This document shows positions 1-7,432 of a stretch of DNA of 64,000 bases, one piece after another; positions within the stretch are counted from its first letter, which is position 1; the number at the start of each line of letters is the position of its first letter. The notes beneath the pieces were generated by a model that made no database searches, was not told where the DNA came from, and saw nothing but the letters and a program-made list of their open reading frames with translations. The stretch is from Streptomyces populi (lineage in GTDB: Bacteria > Actinomycetota > Actinomycetes > Streptomycetales > Streptomycetaceae). The stretch is taken from assembly GCF_002911015.1 (NCBI RefSeq), contig NZ_KZ626864.1, forward strand, positions 31,298 through 95,297, read 5' to 3'. The position numbers and the translations under genes are program-made.

Positions 1-217
1 GCGCCATCGGGCCCGGATGCCTTCGGCAGACCTGGCATGGTGCCCCCGTCCCTCGTTCCGTCGTCCCTTGTTCCGTCCGGGGCGTCGGCGTCCCCGGTGG
101 AGCGGCGACGCGCTTCCGCGGCTTCGCCGCTCCCGACGATACGCCCCCGCAGGTCCGGCTCTTTCGACGGAGTCCGGCTCCGGGTCTTCCTCTTCGCCGG
201 CCGCCGGTACGGACCGC
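1..217. other. no gene recognised at the left edge
   Basis: I see no coding frame here that gives a recognisable protein on either strand. The open frames that cross it are antisense to the kinase gene that ends at 218. It is GC-rich, and I found no convincing terminator or promoter. The window edge may cut a neighbouring gene. Confidence 0.4.
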
Positions 218-1948
218 TCAGTCCTCGGCCGGCATCACCCGGGTCACCTTGCCCTTCAGGTCGGCGTCCAGATAGCCGGTGGCGTGGCCGTCGGAGAGGT
301 AGACGGCCAGTCCCAGCGGGGTGTCGAACGTGTCGTCGGCAGGGCGGACCAGGGCGTAACGCGTGGTCGGCCGCTGTACGTTCAGGTCCTTCTTCGCCCG
401 CTTCAGCAGGGCGGGAAGGACGTCCCAGTCGAAGCTGTCGAGGCTGAAGGGGCGATCGCCGCCGATGATGGCGCTGCTGATGATGCCCTTCTCGACACCC
501 CGGCCCGGGCGGTAGGTGTAGCTGTCGTACTTGGTGTCGCTGCCCTTGACCATGATTTCCGCGGAGACGTACTCCGGATAGACGGTGAGGTCGCATGCGC
601 GGTCCGTGCCGGTCGCGGCCTTGATCGCCTTCACCGCCGTCCGGATGCCGTCGGGCGTGAGCAGATCCGTCTTCGCGTCGGCCTGGGCCGCCGGGGCCGA
701 ACGGGACGGCGTGGAAGCGGGATCCGTCGTCCTGGCCGAGGCCGCGTCGGACGAACCGGTGGGCTTTCCGTTGTCCTTGTCGCCTCCGGGCGGCAGCTGG
801 GTCCACACCAGGACTCCCACCAGCACGGTCCCGAGGACGGACGAGGCGATCGCCGCTCGCCTCTTCGCCCGGCCGTCCGGTCGCACCGGCGTCGGCCGTG
901 TGGGGCCCGCCGGGTACGGGGTCGGCGGGCCGAAGCCCGAAGCGGGCCCGAAGCCGGAAGGCGGTCCGAAACCGGCGGGCGGTCCGAAACCGGAAGCCTG
1001 CCCGGGCCCGACCGGCGCGGAGGGCGTGGGCGTCGGACCCGGCGGAGGCGCCAGCCGGTACGACGTGGTCCCGTCCGCCCCGGCGGGAGCGCTCCGCACC
1101 GGGTCGCCGCCCTCGATCGCCTCGGCGAGCAGCCGGTCCGCGGTCTGCGCGTCCACCCGGTCGGCCGGGTCCTTGACGAGCACGGCGTTCAGGAACCCGG
1201 TCAGGACTCCGGCCCGGACGGGTGGCGGAAGCTGCTCGCTCAGCATCGCCGCGAGCGTCGCGAGGGTGGTTCCCCGGCGCAGCGGGTGGTGCCCCTCGAC
1301 GGCGACGTACAGCATCATCGCCAGCGACCACAGGTCGGAGCCCGGGTCGCCCTCGCCGCCGGAGATGCGCTCGGGCGCCATGTAGTCGGGCGTGCCGATG
1401 ATGGACCCGGTCGCGGTCAGCGCGGTCGAGTCCCTGATGGTCGCGATGCCGAAGTCGGTGAGGACCGGACGTCCGTCGGGCCTCAGCAGCACGTTGGCGG
1501 GTTTCACGTCCCGGTGCTGGATGCCGGCGTCGTGAGCGGCCCGTAGCGCGGCCAGCACCTCGCGCCCCAGCCGGGCGGCGTCGACGGGCGCCATCGGCCC
1601 CTTCTCGAGCCGGTCCTGAAGCGATCCGCCGGTCACCAGTTCCATGACGAGCCACGGGTAGGTGTGCTCCCCGCCGTCCACCACGTGGTGGATGGTCACC
1701 ACATTGGGGTGATCGACACGAGCGAGCGCCCGTGCCTCGCGCAGTACCCGGGCCCGGAGCATCGCCGCTCCCTGCGGGTCGTACTCGGCGAGCCCCGGAT
1801 CGGGCGGCCGTACCTCCTTGAGCGCCACGGCCCGGTCGAGGACCAGATCGCGTGCACGCCACACCGTGCCCATGCCACCGCCACCGAGCCGTGTCTCCAG
1901 CTCGAAGCGCCCCTCTATGACCCGTCTGCCGGAATCACCCTCACTCAT
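218..1948 (-). CDS. Ser/Thr protein kinase, membrane-anchored (PknB/Pkn2 type)
   Basis: This is a 576-residue bacterial Hanks-type Ser/Thr kinase. The kinase domain covers roughly residues 15-270: glycine loop LGGGGMGTVWRA, ATP-anchoring lysine in VALKEV, catalytic HRDVKPANVLL, metal-binding DFGIAT and APE motif APERIS. A Pro/Gly-rich linker follows, then one membrane segment (about residues 365-385, VLGTVLVGVLVW). The extracytoplasmic C-terminal domain is about 170 residues and has no PASTA repeats. I placed the start at ATG 1948 because it begins MSEGDSGRRVIEGRFEL, the usual lead into the kinase fold. The longer open frame upstream has no protein-like character. The external domain is probably a sensor, but its ligand and the kinase's substrates cannot be read from sequence. 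It stands alone, tail towards the window edge. Confidence 0.93.
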   Translation of the reverse strand: MSEGDSGRRVIEGRFELETRLGGGGMGTVWRARDLVLDRAVALKEVRPPDPGLAEYDPQGAAMLRARVLREARALARVDHPNVVTIHHVVDGGEHTYPWLVMELVTGGSLQDRLEKGPMAPVDAARLGREVLAALRAAHDAGIQHRDVKPANVLLRPDGRPVLTDFGIATIRDSTALTATGSIIGTPDYMAPERISGGEGDPGSDLWSLAMMLYVAVEGHHPLRRGTTLATLAAMLSEQLPPPVRAGVLTGFLNAVLVKDPADRVDAQTADRLLAEAIEGGDPVRSAPAGADGTTSYRLAPPPGPTPTPSAPVGPGQASGFGPPAGFGPPSGFGPASGFGPPTPYPAGPTRPTPVRPDGRAKRRAAIASSVLGTVLVGVLVWTQLPPGGDKDNGKPTGSSDAASARTTDPASTPSRSAPAAQADAKTDLLTPDGIRTAVKAIKAATGTDRACDLTVYPEYVSAEIMVKGSDTKYDSYTYRPGRGVEKGIISSAIIGGDRPFSLDSFDWDVLPALLKRAKKDLNVQRPTTRYALVRPADDTFDTPLGLAVYLSDGHATGYLDADLKGKVTRVMPAED

Positions 1949-2013
1949 GGCCGGAAGCCTACGAGATGGCGGTGACACGGCCCCACGCAGGTGACGGCAA
2001 CACTCCCGGCCTG

Positions 2014-3171
2014 CTATGTCTCCGGCGTCACCCACGTCCCCGAGGCCGCCGAGCGTGCCATCGCGTCCAGTGCCGTCGCACTGCGGACCGCGTCGACCAG
2101 GGTGGCCCCGTACGGCCTGTCGTCGGCGATGGAGCGCAGGAAGGTGTGCGCCTCGACGACCTTGAGGTCGTCGTAGCCCATGCCGTTCGCCGCGCCCGGC
2201 TGGAAGGCCCCGTAGTCCCCGGCCCCCGGACCGACGTACACGGTGCTGACCGGCTGGTCCTGGTACGACGTCCCCCGGCTGACGCCGAGTTCGCCCATGC
2301 GGCGGAAGTCCCAGAACACCGCGCCCTCGGTGCCGTGGACCTCGAACCCGTAGTTGTTCTGCTCGCCCACCGAGACCCGGCACGCCTCCAGGACGCCGCG
2401 CGCACCCGAGACGAAGCGCAGCAGGCAGTTGACGTAGTCCTCGTTCTCCACGGGTGCCGGCTCGCCGCCCGCCGCGCGCTCGTGACCCGCGGTCGCGCCG
2501 GCCGGACGGGCCCGCAGCGGCACGAAGACCGAGGTGTCCGCCGCCAGTGCCTCGATCTCGCCCAGCAGGAAACGGGCCAGGTCGACACCGTGAGAGGCCA
2601 GGTCCCCGAGGACGCCGCTGCCGCCCCGTGCCCGCTCGTAGCGCCAGGTCAGCGCACCCTCGGGATGGGCCGCGTAGTCGCTGAAGAGGCGGATGCGCAC
2701 GTGGGTGACGTCACCGATCTCGCCGGAGGCGATCAGCTCACGGGCCGCCACGACGGCGGGGGCGCCCCGGTAGTTGAAGCCGACCGTGCCCCGCACCCCG
2801 GCCTCGGCCACCGCACCCGACACCGCCCGGGCGTCGGCGGCGGTCAGCCCCACCGGCTTCTCGATCCAGATGTGCTTGCCGGCCCCGGCCATGGCCACAC
2901 CGATCTCACGGTGCAGGAAGTTCGGCGCGGTGATGCTCACGGCCTCGACGCGGGGATCGGCGGCGATCTCACGCCAGTCGCGTACGGCGGTCGCGAAGCC
3001 GTACCGCGCGGCGGCCTCCTCGGCCCGGCCGGGCACCTCGTCGGCGACGGCGATCGGTTCGGGACGCAGGGAGAGCCGCGGGAAGTGGTGGAGGACGCGG
3101 GCGTACGCCTGCGTGTGCACCCGCCCCATCCAGCCGAACCCCACCACGGCGACACCGAGCGCACGCACCAC
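2014..3171 (-). CDS. Gfo/Idh/MocA-family NAD(P)-dependent oxidoreductase
   Basis: A 385-residue sugar or cyclitol dehydrogenase-type enzyme. The N-terminal Rossmann fold begins at once with VAVVGFGWMG (GxGxxG). It carries the family EKP motif (WIEKPVGLTAADA, about residue 100), followed by the C-terminal alpha/beta domain. The start is GTG 3171, six bases after an AAGGAGG on the minus strand. The open frame continues upstream into a repetitive spacer that I do not regard as coding. The family oxidises or reduces a sugar hydroxyl with NAD(P), and the substrate here is unknown. There is no sugar transporter or kinase beside it, so context does not help. A second, only distantly similar member lies at 62888-63901. 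Confidence 0.9.
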   Translation of the reverse strand: MVRALGVAVVGFGWMGRVHTQAYARVLHHFPRLSLRPEPIAVADEVPGRAEEAAARYGFATAVRDWREIAADPRVEAVSITAPNFLHREIGVAMAGAGKHIWIEKPVGLTAADARAVSGAVAEAGVRGTVGFNYRGAPAVVAARELIASGEIGDVTHVRIRLFSDYAAHPEGALTWRYERARGGSGVLGDLASHGVDLARFLLGEIEALAADTSVFVPLRARPAGATAGHERAAGGEPAPVENEDYVNCLLRFVSGARGVLEACRVSVGEQNNYGFEVHGTEGAVFWDFRRMGELGVSRGTSYQDQPVSTVYVGPGAGDYGAFQPGAANGMGYDDLKVVEAHTFLRSIADDRPYGATLVDAVRSATALDAMARSAASGTWVTPET

Positions 3172-3180
3172 GACCGCCCT

Positions 3181-3325
3181 CCTTAGTGCCGAGCCGACAC
3201 CGGCCCGGGCCGCAACCCATCGTGCCGAGCCGAACCCGGACCGGACCGCACCGAGCCGAACCGAACCCGGTCGGATCGCACCGGATCGCACCGGACCGCA
3301 CCGACCCGGGCCGAAACCGGTACGG
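3181..3325. repeat. degenerate GAACCGGACCG-type short tandem repeats
   Basis: The spacer upstream of the oxidoreductase is built from imperfect 5-10 bp units such as ccgagccgaa, cggaccgcac, cggatcgcac and ccgaacccgg. The same units recur in shifted form across about 145 bases. The block lies between the AAGGAGG of the oxidoreductase and the 3' end of the PadR gene. It keeps some minus-strand frames open but gives low-complexity protein. It is probably a slippage-prone non-coding spacer. Confidence 0.6.
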
Positions 3326-3357
3326 CCCGTGACCAGGCTAGTGCGAACACGCCACCT

Positions 3358-3921
3358 TCAGCGGGCGGCGGACGCCCGCTGTTCCAGGACCCGCAGCGCC
3401 CGCTCGGCCCATTCGATGATGGCCTGCTCGAAGGCGCGTCCCCCCAGGAGAGTGAGGTACGGGCCGACGCGCTCGGCCGAGGCGAGGTACTCGTCCTCGG
3501 CGCGCCCGTCGAGCAGACGGGTGCCGATCCGCTCGTAGTGGGCCAGTTTGGCGCGCGACCACTCCAGCCGGGCGGCGATCGCCGCCCGGACGGCGTCCGC
3601 GTCCCCCATGTCGAGCGCGTACACCTTGACCATCAGTTCGTCGCGGATCGCGGTGGGCTTCGCGGGCTCCGAGGTGAAGGAGGCCAGTGTCTCGAGCCCC
3701 GCCGTGGTCAGCGAGAAGAGCCGCTTGTTGGGCCGGCGTTCCTGCTGCACCACCCGGGCCTCGATCAGCCCCTCGGACTCCATCCGGTCCAGTTCCCGGT
3801 ACAGCTGCTGCGGGGTGGCCATCCAGAAGTTGGCCACCGAGGCGTCGAACCCCTTGGCCAGGTCGTAGCCCGACGCCTCGCCCTCCAGGAGTGCGGCCAG
3901 TACCGCGTTGCGCAATGCCAT
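3358..3921 (-). CDS. PadR-family transcriptional regulator
   Basis: A 187-residue PadR regulator. The N-terminal winged helix is plain: residues 1-80 include LLEGEASGYDLAKGFD and the recognition region TPQQLYRELDRMESEGLIEAR, followed by the wing RPNKRLFSLTTAG. The C-terminal Vir_C-type helical domain (about 90-185) mediates dimerisation. Members usually repress their own gene and a divergent neighbour. Here the gene is divergent from the NTF2-fold gene at 4004, across an 82-bp AT-richer gap holding a perfect TCAATTAATTGA palindrome. It therefore most likely controls that neighbour. The ligand is unknown. Confidence 0.93.
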   Translation of the reverse strand: MALRNAVLAALLEGEASGYDLAKGFDASVANFWMATPQQLYRELDRMESEGLIEARVVQQERRPNKRLFSLTTAGLETLASFTSEPAKPTAIRDELMVKVYALDMGDADAVRAAIAARLEWSRAKLAHYERIGTRLLDGRAEDEYLASAERVGPYLTLLGGRAFEQAIIEWAERALRVLEQRASAAR

Positions 3922-3973
3922 CCGGCAAGGCTAGACGGCCCTCGCTCACAGGGCTAATCTTATCTGCACCTAA

Positions 3974-3985
3974 TCAATTAATTGA
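3974..3985. promoter_or_regulatory. TCAATTAATTGA palindrome, probable PadR operator
   Basis: A perfect 12-bp palindrome sits in the PadR/NTF2 divergent promoter region, in DNA much richer in A and T than the surroundings. It ends 18 bases before the ATG I chose for the NTF2-fold gene, so a bound dimer would block that promoter. Assignment to the PadR protein is inferred from position. Confidence 0.55.
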
Positions 3986-4003
3986 GTAAGGGAGATGGGT
4001 GCG

Positions 4004-4396
4004 ATGAACTCCTTCCGCAAGGCCGTGGAGGCCGGAGACCTCGACGCGGTCGAGGAGCTGCTGGCCGACGACGTCGTGTTCACCAGCCCCGTCGCCTTCA
4101 AGCCCTACCCGGGCAAGCCGATCACCGCGGCCATCCTGCGCGGCGTCTGGCGCGTCTTCAGCGACTTCCGCTACGTCCGCGAGATCGCCGGGGCCGACGG
4201 CCGTGACCACGCGCTGGTCTTCACGGCCAAGGTGGGCGACAAGGAGATCAACGGCTGCGACTTCCTGCACTTCGACGAGGACGGGCGCATCGACGAATTC
4301 ATGGTGATGGTCCGCCCGTTGTCGGCGGCGCAGGCGCTCTCCGAGGCGATGGGCGCGCAGTTCGAGCGGATCTCCCGGGAGGCGGCCGACGCGTGA
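4004..4396 (+). CDS. SnoaL/NTF2-fold small protein
   Basis: A 130-residue single-domain protein of the NTF2/SnoaL-like fold: an N-terminal helix with the usual KAVEAGDLDAVEELLADDVVF lead, then a curved sheet ending in FDEDGRIDEFMVMVRP. The fold hosts isomerases, cyclases and binding proteins, so a function cannot be given. I chose the second ATG (4004). The AAGGGAG at 3988-3994 would abut the first ATG (3995) with no spacing but sits nine bases before the second. The gene is divergent from the PadR regulator and is its likely target. Confidence 0.82.
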   Translation: MNSFRKAVEAGDLDAVEELLADDVVFTSPVAFKPYPGKPITAAILRGVWRVFSDFRYVREIAGADGRDHALVFTAKVGDKEINGCDFLHFDEDGRIDEFMVMVRPLSAAQALSEAMGAQFERISREAADA

Positions 4397-4447
4397 GGGT
4401 CCCGGCTCGCGTGGTTTGAACCGACTCCCCGCGGCCACCCGCCTGTT

Positions 4448-4831
4448 GTGACGACGACTTCGCGGACGACTTCGCAGCAGGAGCTGTTCCGGTACCTGGA
4501 GGACCGCTTCGAGTGCGCCCGGGCCTGCGCCGAATGCGCCAGAGCCTCCACGCTGCGCGCGAGCCTCATGGACCCCGGCGGGCCGAAGAAGCAGGAGGCC
4601 GCGCGGCGTTCGGGCATTCTCTGCGCGGAGGTGTGCGAGGCGACCTGCCAGGTGCTGTCCCGTCATCCGGGCCCGAGCGACCGGGAACTCCGCGCCCGGC
4701 TGGAGTGGTGCCGTGACGTCTGCCTGGAGTGCGCCGAGGCGTTCGACGAATGTCCCGGGGCGGAGGCCGCCGCACGGAACTGCCGTGACTGTGCCCGGTC
4801 GTGCTCGGACTTCATCGCCACGCTGCGGTGA
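4448..4831 (+). CDS. Csp-like Cys-rich four-helix-bundle copper-binding protein
   Basis: A 127-residue all-helical protein with 13 cysteines in CxxxC and CxxC spacings: FECARACAEC, ILCAEVCEATC, EWCRDVCLECAEAF and NCRDCARSC. This is the pattern of the Csp (DUF326) copper-storage proteins, whose four-helix bundles are lined with cysteines that hold Cu(I). There is no signal peptide or twin-arginine motif, so it should be the cytosolic (Csp3-like) type. The start is GTG 4448. No good ribosome site precedes it, so the message may be leaderless or the start slightly off. The neighbours are not copper genes. Automatic pipelines often mislabel these as ferredoxins. Confidence 0.82.
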   Translation: MTTTSRTTSQQELFRYLEDRFECARACAECARASTLRASLMDPGGPKKQEAARRSGILCAEVCEATCQVLSRHPGPSDRELRARLEWCRDVCLECAEAFDECPGAEAAARNCRDCARSCSDFIATLR

Positions 4832-4858
4832 GGTCGCGGACCGCCCGGAGCGGGCCGG

Positions 4859-5434
4859 TCAGACGAGCGGGCGCCCGGCGCGGACGTTCCAGCGCCCCGC
4901 GCGCCCGCTCAACTCCGTGACGGTGAGCGGCGGTACGTCCACGCGCCAGAAGGCCGACTCCGGCGCCCCCAACACCCGTACCACCAGAGCCCGTACGACC
5001 TCGGGTTCCACCACGGCGACGGTCCTGCCGTCGAACCCGGCCGCCGTGTCGAGGTGTTCCGCCACCCGGTCGCAGAACACCCGCACCGACTCGCCGCCGT
5101 GCGGTGCCGACGCCGGATCGGCGAGCCACCGCGCCACCGCCTCCGGTTCCCCCGCGCTCACCTCGGCCAGGGTCGCCCCCCGCCAGCGACCCACGTCCAG
5201 AGGCGCCAACTCCGCCGTCTCGAGGCCGTCTCGAAGCCCGAGCGCCTCGGCGGTCTGCCGGCACCTCACGGTGGGGGAGACCCACAGCCGCCCGCCGGCC
5301 GGAACGGCACCCGCGCCGGCCGCCGTCCGGGCGGCCCGCAGGCCCGAGGCGTCCAGCGGACTCCCGTCGTCGAAGCGGGCCTCGCGCAGCGCCTCACCGA
5401 TCGCCGCCGAAATCAAGAACACTCGGGTGGTCAT
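4859..5434 (-). CDS. histidine-phosphatase-fold protein lacking the catalytic histidines
   Basis: A 191-residue protein of the phosphoglycerate-mutase/histidine phosphatase fold, shown by the conserved WVSPTVRCRQTAEALG and PHGGESVRVFCDRV segments. The catalytic RHG near the N-terminus reads LISAAIGEAL. The second active-site histidine (usually in a VSHGG motif) reads VVEPEVVRAL. Both histidines are therefore gone, and I expect no phosphotransfer. As far as I recall, proteins of this type occur beside cobalt-transport cbtA/cbtB genes in Streptomyces. Here it is divergent from the cobalamin riboswitch/cbtB unit, about 70 bases away. It may be a binding or regulatory protein for cobalt or cobinamide uptake, which is inference. 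Confidence 0.78.
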   Translation of the reverse strand: MTTRVFLISAAIGEALREARFDDGSPLDASGLRAARTAAGAGAVPAGGRLWVSPTVRCRQTAEALGLRDGLETAELAPLDVGRWRGATLAEVSAGEPEAVARWLADPASAPHGGESVRVFCDRVAEHLDTAAGFDGRTVAVVEPEVVRALVVRVLGAPESAFWRVDVPPLTVTELSGRAGRWNVRAGRPLV

Positions 5435-5502
5435 ACCGCCATTCTCACAGTGCGCGGGGGCGTGCGCCCTTGGCCGGGGTGCGGCTTCGCGGTACGGTCA
5501 CG

Positions 5503-5630
5503 TGGATATTGACGACGGTTCGGCGGAAGCCCGGTGGAATCCCGGCACGGTCGCGCCACTGTGAGCCCGGCGCACGCCACTCCGGCCAGGGGTGACGGAC
5601 GCGGGTGAGTCAGACCCGTGGCCGTCGTCC
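5503..5630 (+). promoter_or_regulatory. cobalamin (B12) riboswitch
   Basis: The leader carries the signature elements of the adenosylcobalamin aptamer in order: a GGAAGCCCGGTGGAATCC core, CGGCACGGTCGCGCCACTGT (the conserved GCCACTG), and near the 3' end the B12-box region GTGAGTCAGACCCGTGG. It ends about 30 bases before the AGGAGG of cbtB, so it probably hides the ribosome site or terminates transcription when B12 is plentiful. The exact 5' boundary is estimated. Confidence 0.9.
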
Positions 5631-5677
5631 TGTGCACCACCGAGATGGGACGCGAGTTCCCCAGGAGGTTCTGCCCC

Positions 5678-5899
5678 ATGGCGCAGTCCGTCGTCCAGCC
5701 GACCGTCACCCCCACCGCCGTCCCCGCCAAGCTGCCGATCGGCGCGATCGTCCCCTGGGCGGCGTTCTTCGGCGTCCTGATGCTGGTCCTGCTCTACTTC
5801 GTCGGCGCCGAACAGGGCGCCACCTCCCTCGTCTCCGGCGAGAACGTCCACGAATGGGTCCACGACGCCCGACACCTGCTCGGTTTCCCCTGCCACTGA
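5678..5899 (+). CDS. cbtB: CbtB, cobalt transporter small subunit
   Basis: A 73-residue protein with one membrane helix (about residues 22-44, IVPWAAFFGVLMLVLLYFVG). Its C-terminus is rich in histidine, HEWVHDARHLLGFPCH, which is the metal-binding end that defines CbtB. I placed the start at ATG 5678, nine bases after CCAGGAGG. The longer frame would run back into the riboswitch. CbtB normally works with the multi-helix membrane protein CbtA in B12-repressed cobalt uptake. The riboswitch directly upstream fits that role. No cbtA follows: a terminator-like hairpin and an acyl-CoA dehydrogenase come next. The partner must be elsewhere, or the locus has lost it. Confidence 0.9.
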   Translation: MAQSVVQPTVTPTAVPAKLPIGAIVPWAAFFGVLMLVLLYFVGAEQGATSLVSGENVHEWVHDARHLLGFPCH

Positions 5900-5959
5900 C
5901 GGCTACGGGGACGCGCGAGCTGCGATCTTCCGCGGACGCCGGGAACCCGGTCCGCACGA

Positions 5960-5993
5960 GGGGGCGGTGCCCGGCCTTCCGGGCGCCGCCCCC
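5960..5993 (+). terminator. GC-rich terminator hairpin after cbtB
   Basis: A 13-base arm (5960-5972) pairs with 5981-5993 with one G-U, around the loop ggccttcc. It lies 60 bases after the cbtB stop and likely ends the riboswitch-controlled message. Confidence 0.65.
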
Positions 5994-6075
5994 TTCGCGT
6001 GCGCGGGCACGCCCGCCCACCGCACATCGCGGATCCCGTGTCCACGGCGTCCGCGTCATCGCCATTCCCAATTTC

Positions 6076-6089
6076 TGGAACACGTTCTA
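6076..6089. promoter_or_regulatory. KstR-type operator TGGAACACGTTCTA
   Basis: This 14-mer fits the published KstR consensus TnnAACnnGTTnnA exactly. On the other strand it reads TAGAACGTGTTCCA. It lies 43 bases before the start of the acyl-CoA dehydrogenase. KstR is the TetR repressor of sterol and lipid degradation genes in mycobacteria and rhodococci. That a KstR homologue acts here is inferred from the match and position. Confidence 0.6.
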
Positions 6090-6132
6090 CGGTGTGCGCC
6101 GTCAGGTCGGGCCCGGGGAGGCAGGAGGCGCC

Positions 6133-7323
6133 GTGCATCTCGAATACACGCCGGAGCAGCAGCGGTTGCGGACCGAACTTCGTCTCTACTTCGCCGAGCT
6201 GGTACCGGACGACGCCTACGCGCGCCACGGCGACCCGGCGGCGCAGAAGCGCTTCTACCGCGAGACGATCAGGCGGCTCGGCGCGGACGGCTGGCTCGGG
6301 GTCGGCTGGCCCGAGGAGTACGGCGGGCGGGGCCTGACCCCGATGGAGCAGTTCATCTTCTTCGACGAGGCGGCCCAGGCCGGGGTCCCGCTGCCGCTGA
6401 TGGCGCTCAACACCGTGGGGCCGACGATCATGCGGTTCGGTACGGAGGAGCAGAAGTCGTACTTCCTGCCGAAGATCCTCTCCGGCGAGATCGACTTCGC
6501 GATCGGCTACAGCGAGCCCGGCGCGGGGACCGACCTCGCCGCGCTCCGGACCAGGGCCGTACGGGAAGGCGACGAGGAGAGCGGGCACTACACGGTCGAC
6601 GGCCAGAAGATCTGGACGACCAACGGCGACACGGCCGACTGGGTGTGGCTCGCGGTCCGCACCGATCCGGACGCCCCGCCGCACAAGGGCATCACCATGC
6701 TCCTCGTACCGACCTCCGACCCCGGCTATTCGTGCACCCTCATCAACACGCTCGCCTCGCACGACACCACCGCGAGCTACTACGAGAACATCAAGGTCCC
6801 CGCCACGCGCCGGGTCGGCGAGGAGAACAAGGGCTGGCGGCTGATCACCAACCAGCTCAACCACGAGCGCGTCACCCTCGCCGCGCACGGCACCATGGCC
6901 ATCCGCGCCCTGCACGACGTCCAGCGCTGGGCGACGGAGACCAAACTCGCCGACGGCCGCCGCGTCGTCGACCTCCCCTGGGTGCGCCGCCTCCTCGCCC
7001 GCACGCACACCAGGCTGGACGCCATGAAGCTTCTCAACTGGCGCATGGTGAACGCCGTCCAGGAGGGCACGCTCACCCCGCAGGACGCCTCCGCCGTCAA
7101 GGTGTACGGCTCCGAGGCGCGCCGGGACGCGTACGCCTGGCTGATGGAGATCGTGGCGGCCCCCGGCGTCCTCAAGGAGGGTTCGGCCGGCGCCGTCCTG
7201 CGCGGCGAACTCGAACGCGGCTACCGATCGGCCGTGATCTTCACCTTCGGCGGCGGCAACAACGAGATCCAGCGGGAGATCATCTCGTGGATCGGACTGG
7301 GGATGCCCCGGGTGCGGCGCTAG
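6133..7323 (+). CDS. acyl-CoA dehydrogenase, FadE type
   Basis: A 396-residue acyl-CoA dehydrogenase. Order: the N-terminal helical domain (1-120, with GVGWPEEYGGRGLTPMEQ), the beta domain with FAD and substrate-contact motifs (GYSEPGAGTDLAALRT, IWTTNGDTADWVW), and the C-terminal helical domain. The start is GTG 6133 after AGGAGG, because a start there gives the normal LEYTPEQQRLR opening. The segment usually reading YEGTNEIQ, which supplies the catalytic glutamate in many family members, here reads FGGGNNEIQ. This resembles subunits of the heteromeric steroid-type dehydrogenases, where partner chains share the active site. No partner gene is adjacent. The KstR-type box upstream and the Ltp/FadD19 block at 43-49 kb make a sterol or branched acyl-CoA substrate plausible. 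Confidence 0.9.
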   Translation: MHLEYTPEQQRLRTELRLYFAELVPDDAYARHGDPAAQKRFYRETIRRLGADGWLGVGWPEEYGGRGLTPMEQFIFFDEAAQAGVPLPLMALNTVGPTIMRFGTEEQKSYFLPKILSGEIDFAIGYSEPGAGTDLAALRTRAVREGDEESGHYTVDGQKIWTTNGDTADWVWLAVRTDPDAPPHKGITMLLVPTSDPGYSCTLINTLASHDTTASYYENIKVPATRRVGEENKGWRLITNQLNHERVTLAAHGTMAIRALHDVQRWATETKLADGRRVVDLPWVRRLLARTHTRLDAMKLLNWRMVNAVQEGTLTPQDASAVKVYGSEARRDAYAWLMEIVAAPGVLKEGSAGAVLRGELERGYRSAVIFTFGGGNNEIQREIISWIGLGMPRVRR

Positions 7324-7432
7324 GTCCGTGCAAGGCCAGGTAGTCGCGACCCGCCGTAAGTGCAGTAGCGGTGGGCTATGACGGGCACGGCTGTCGTCAA
7401 CACCGCACCGCAGCCCCGGCCCGAGGCACGGA

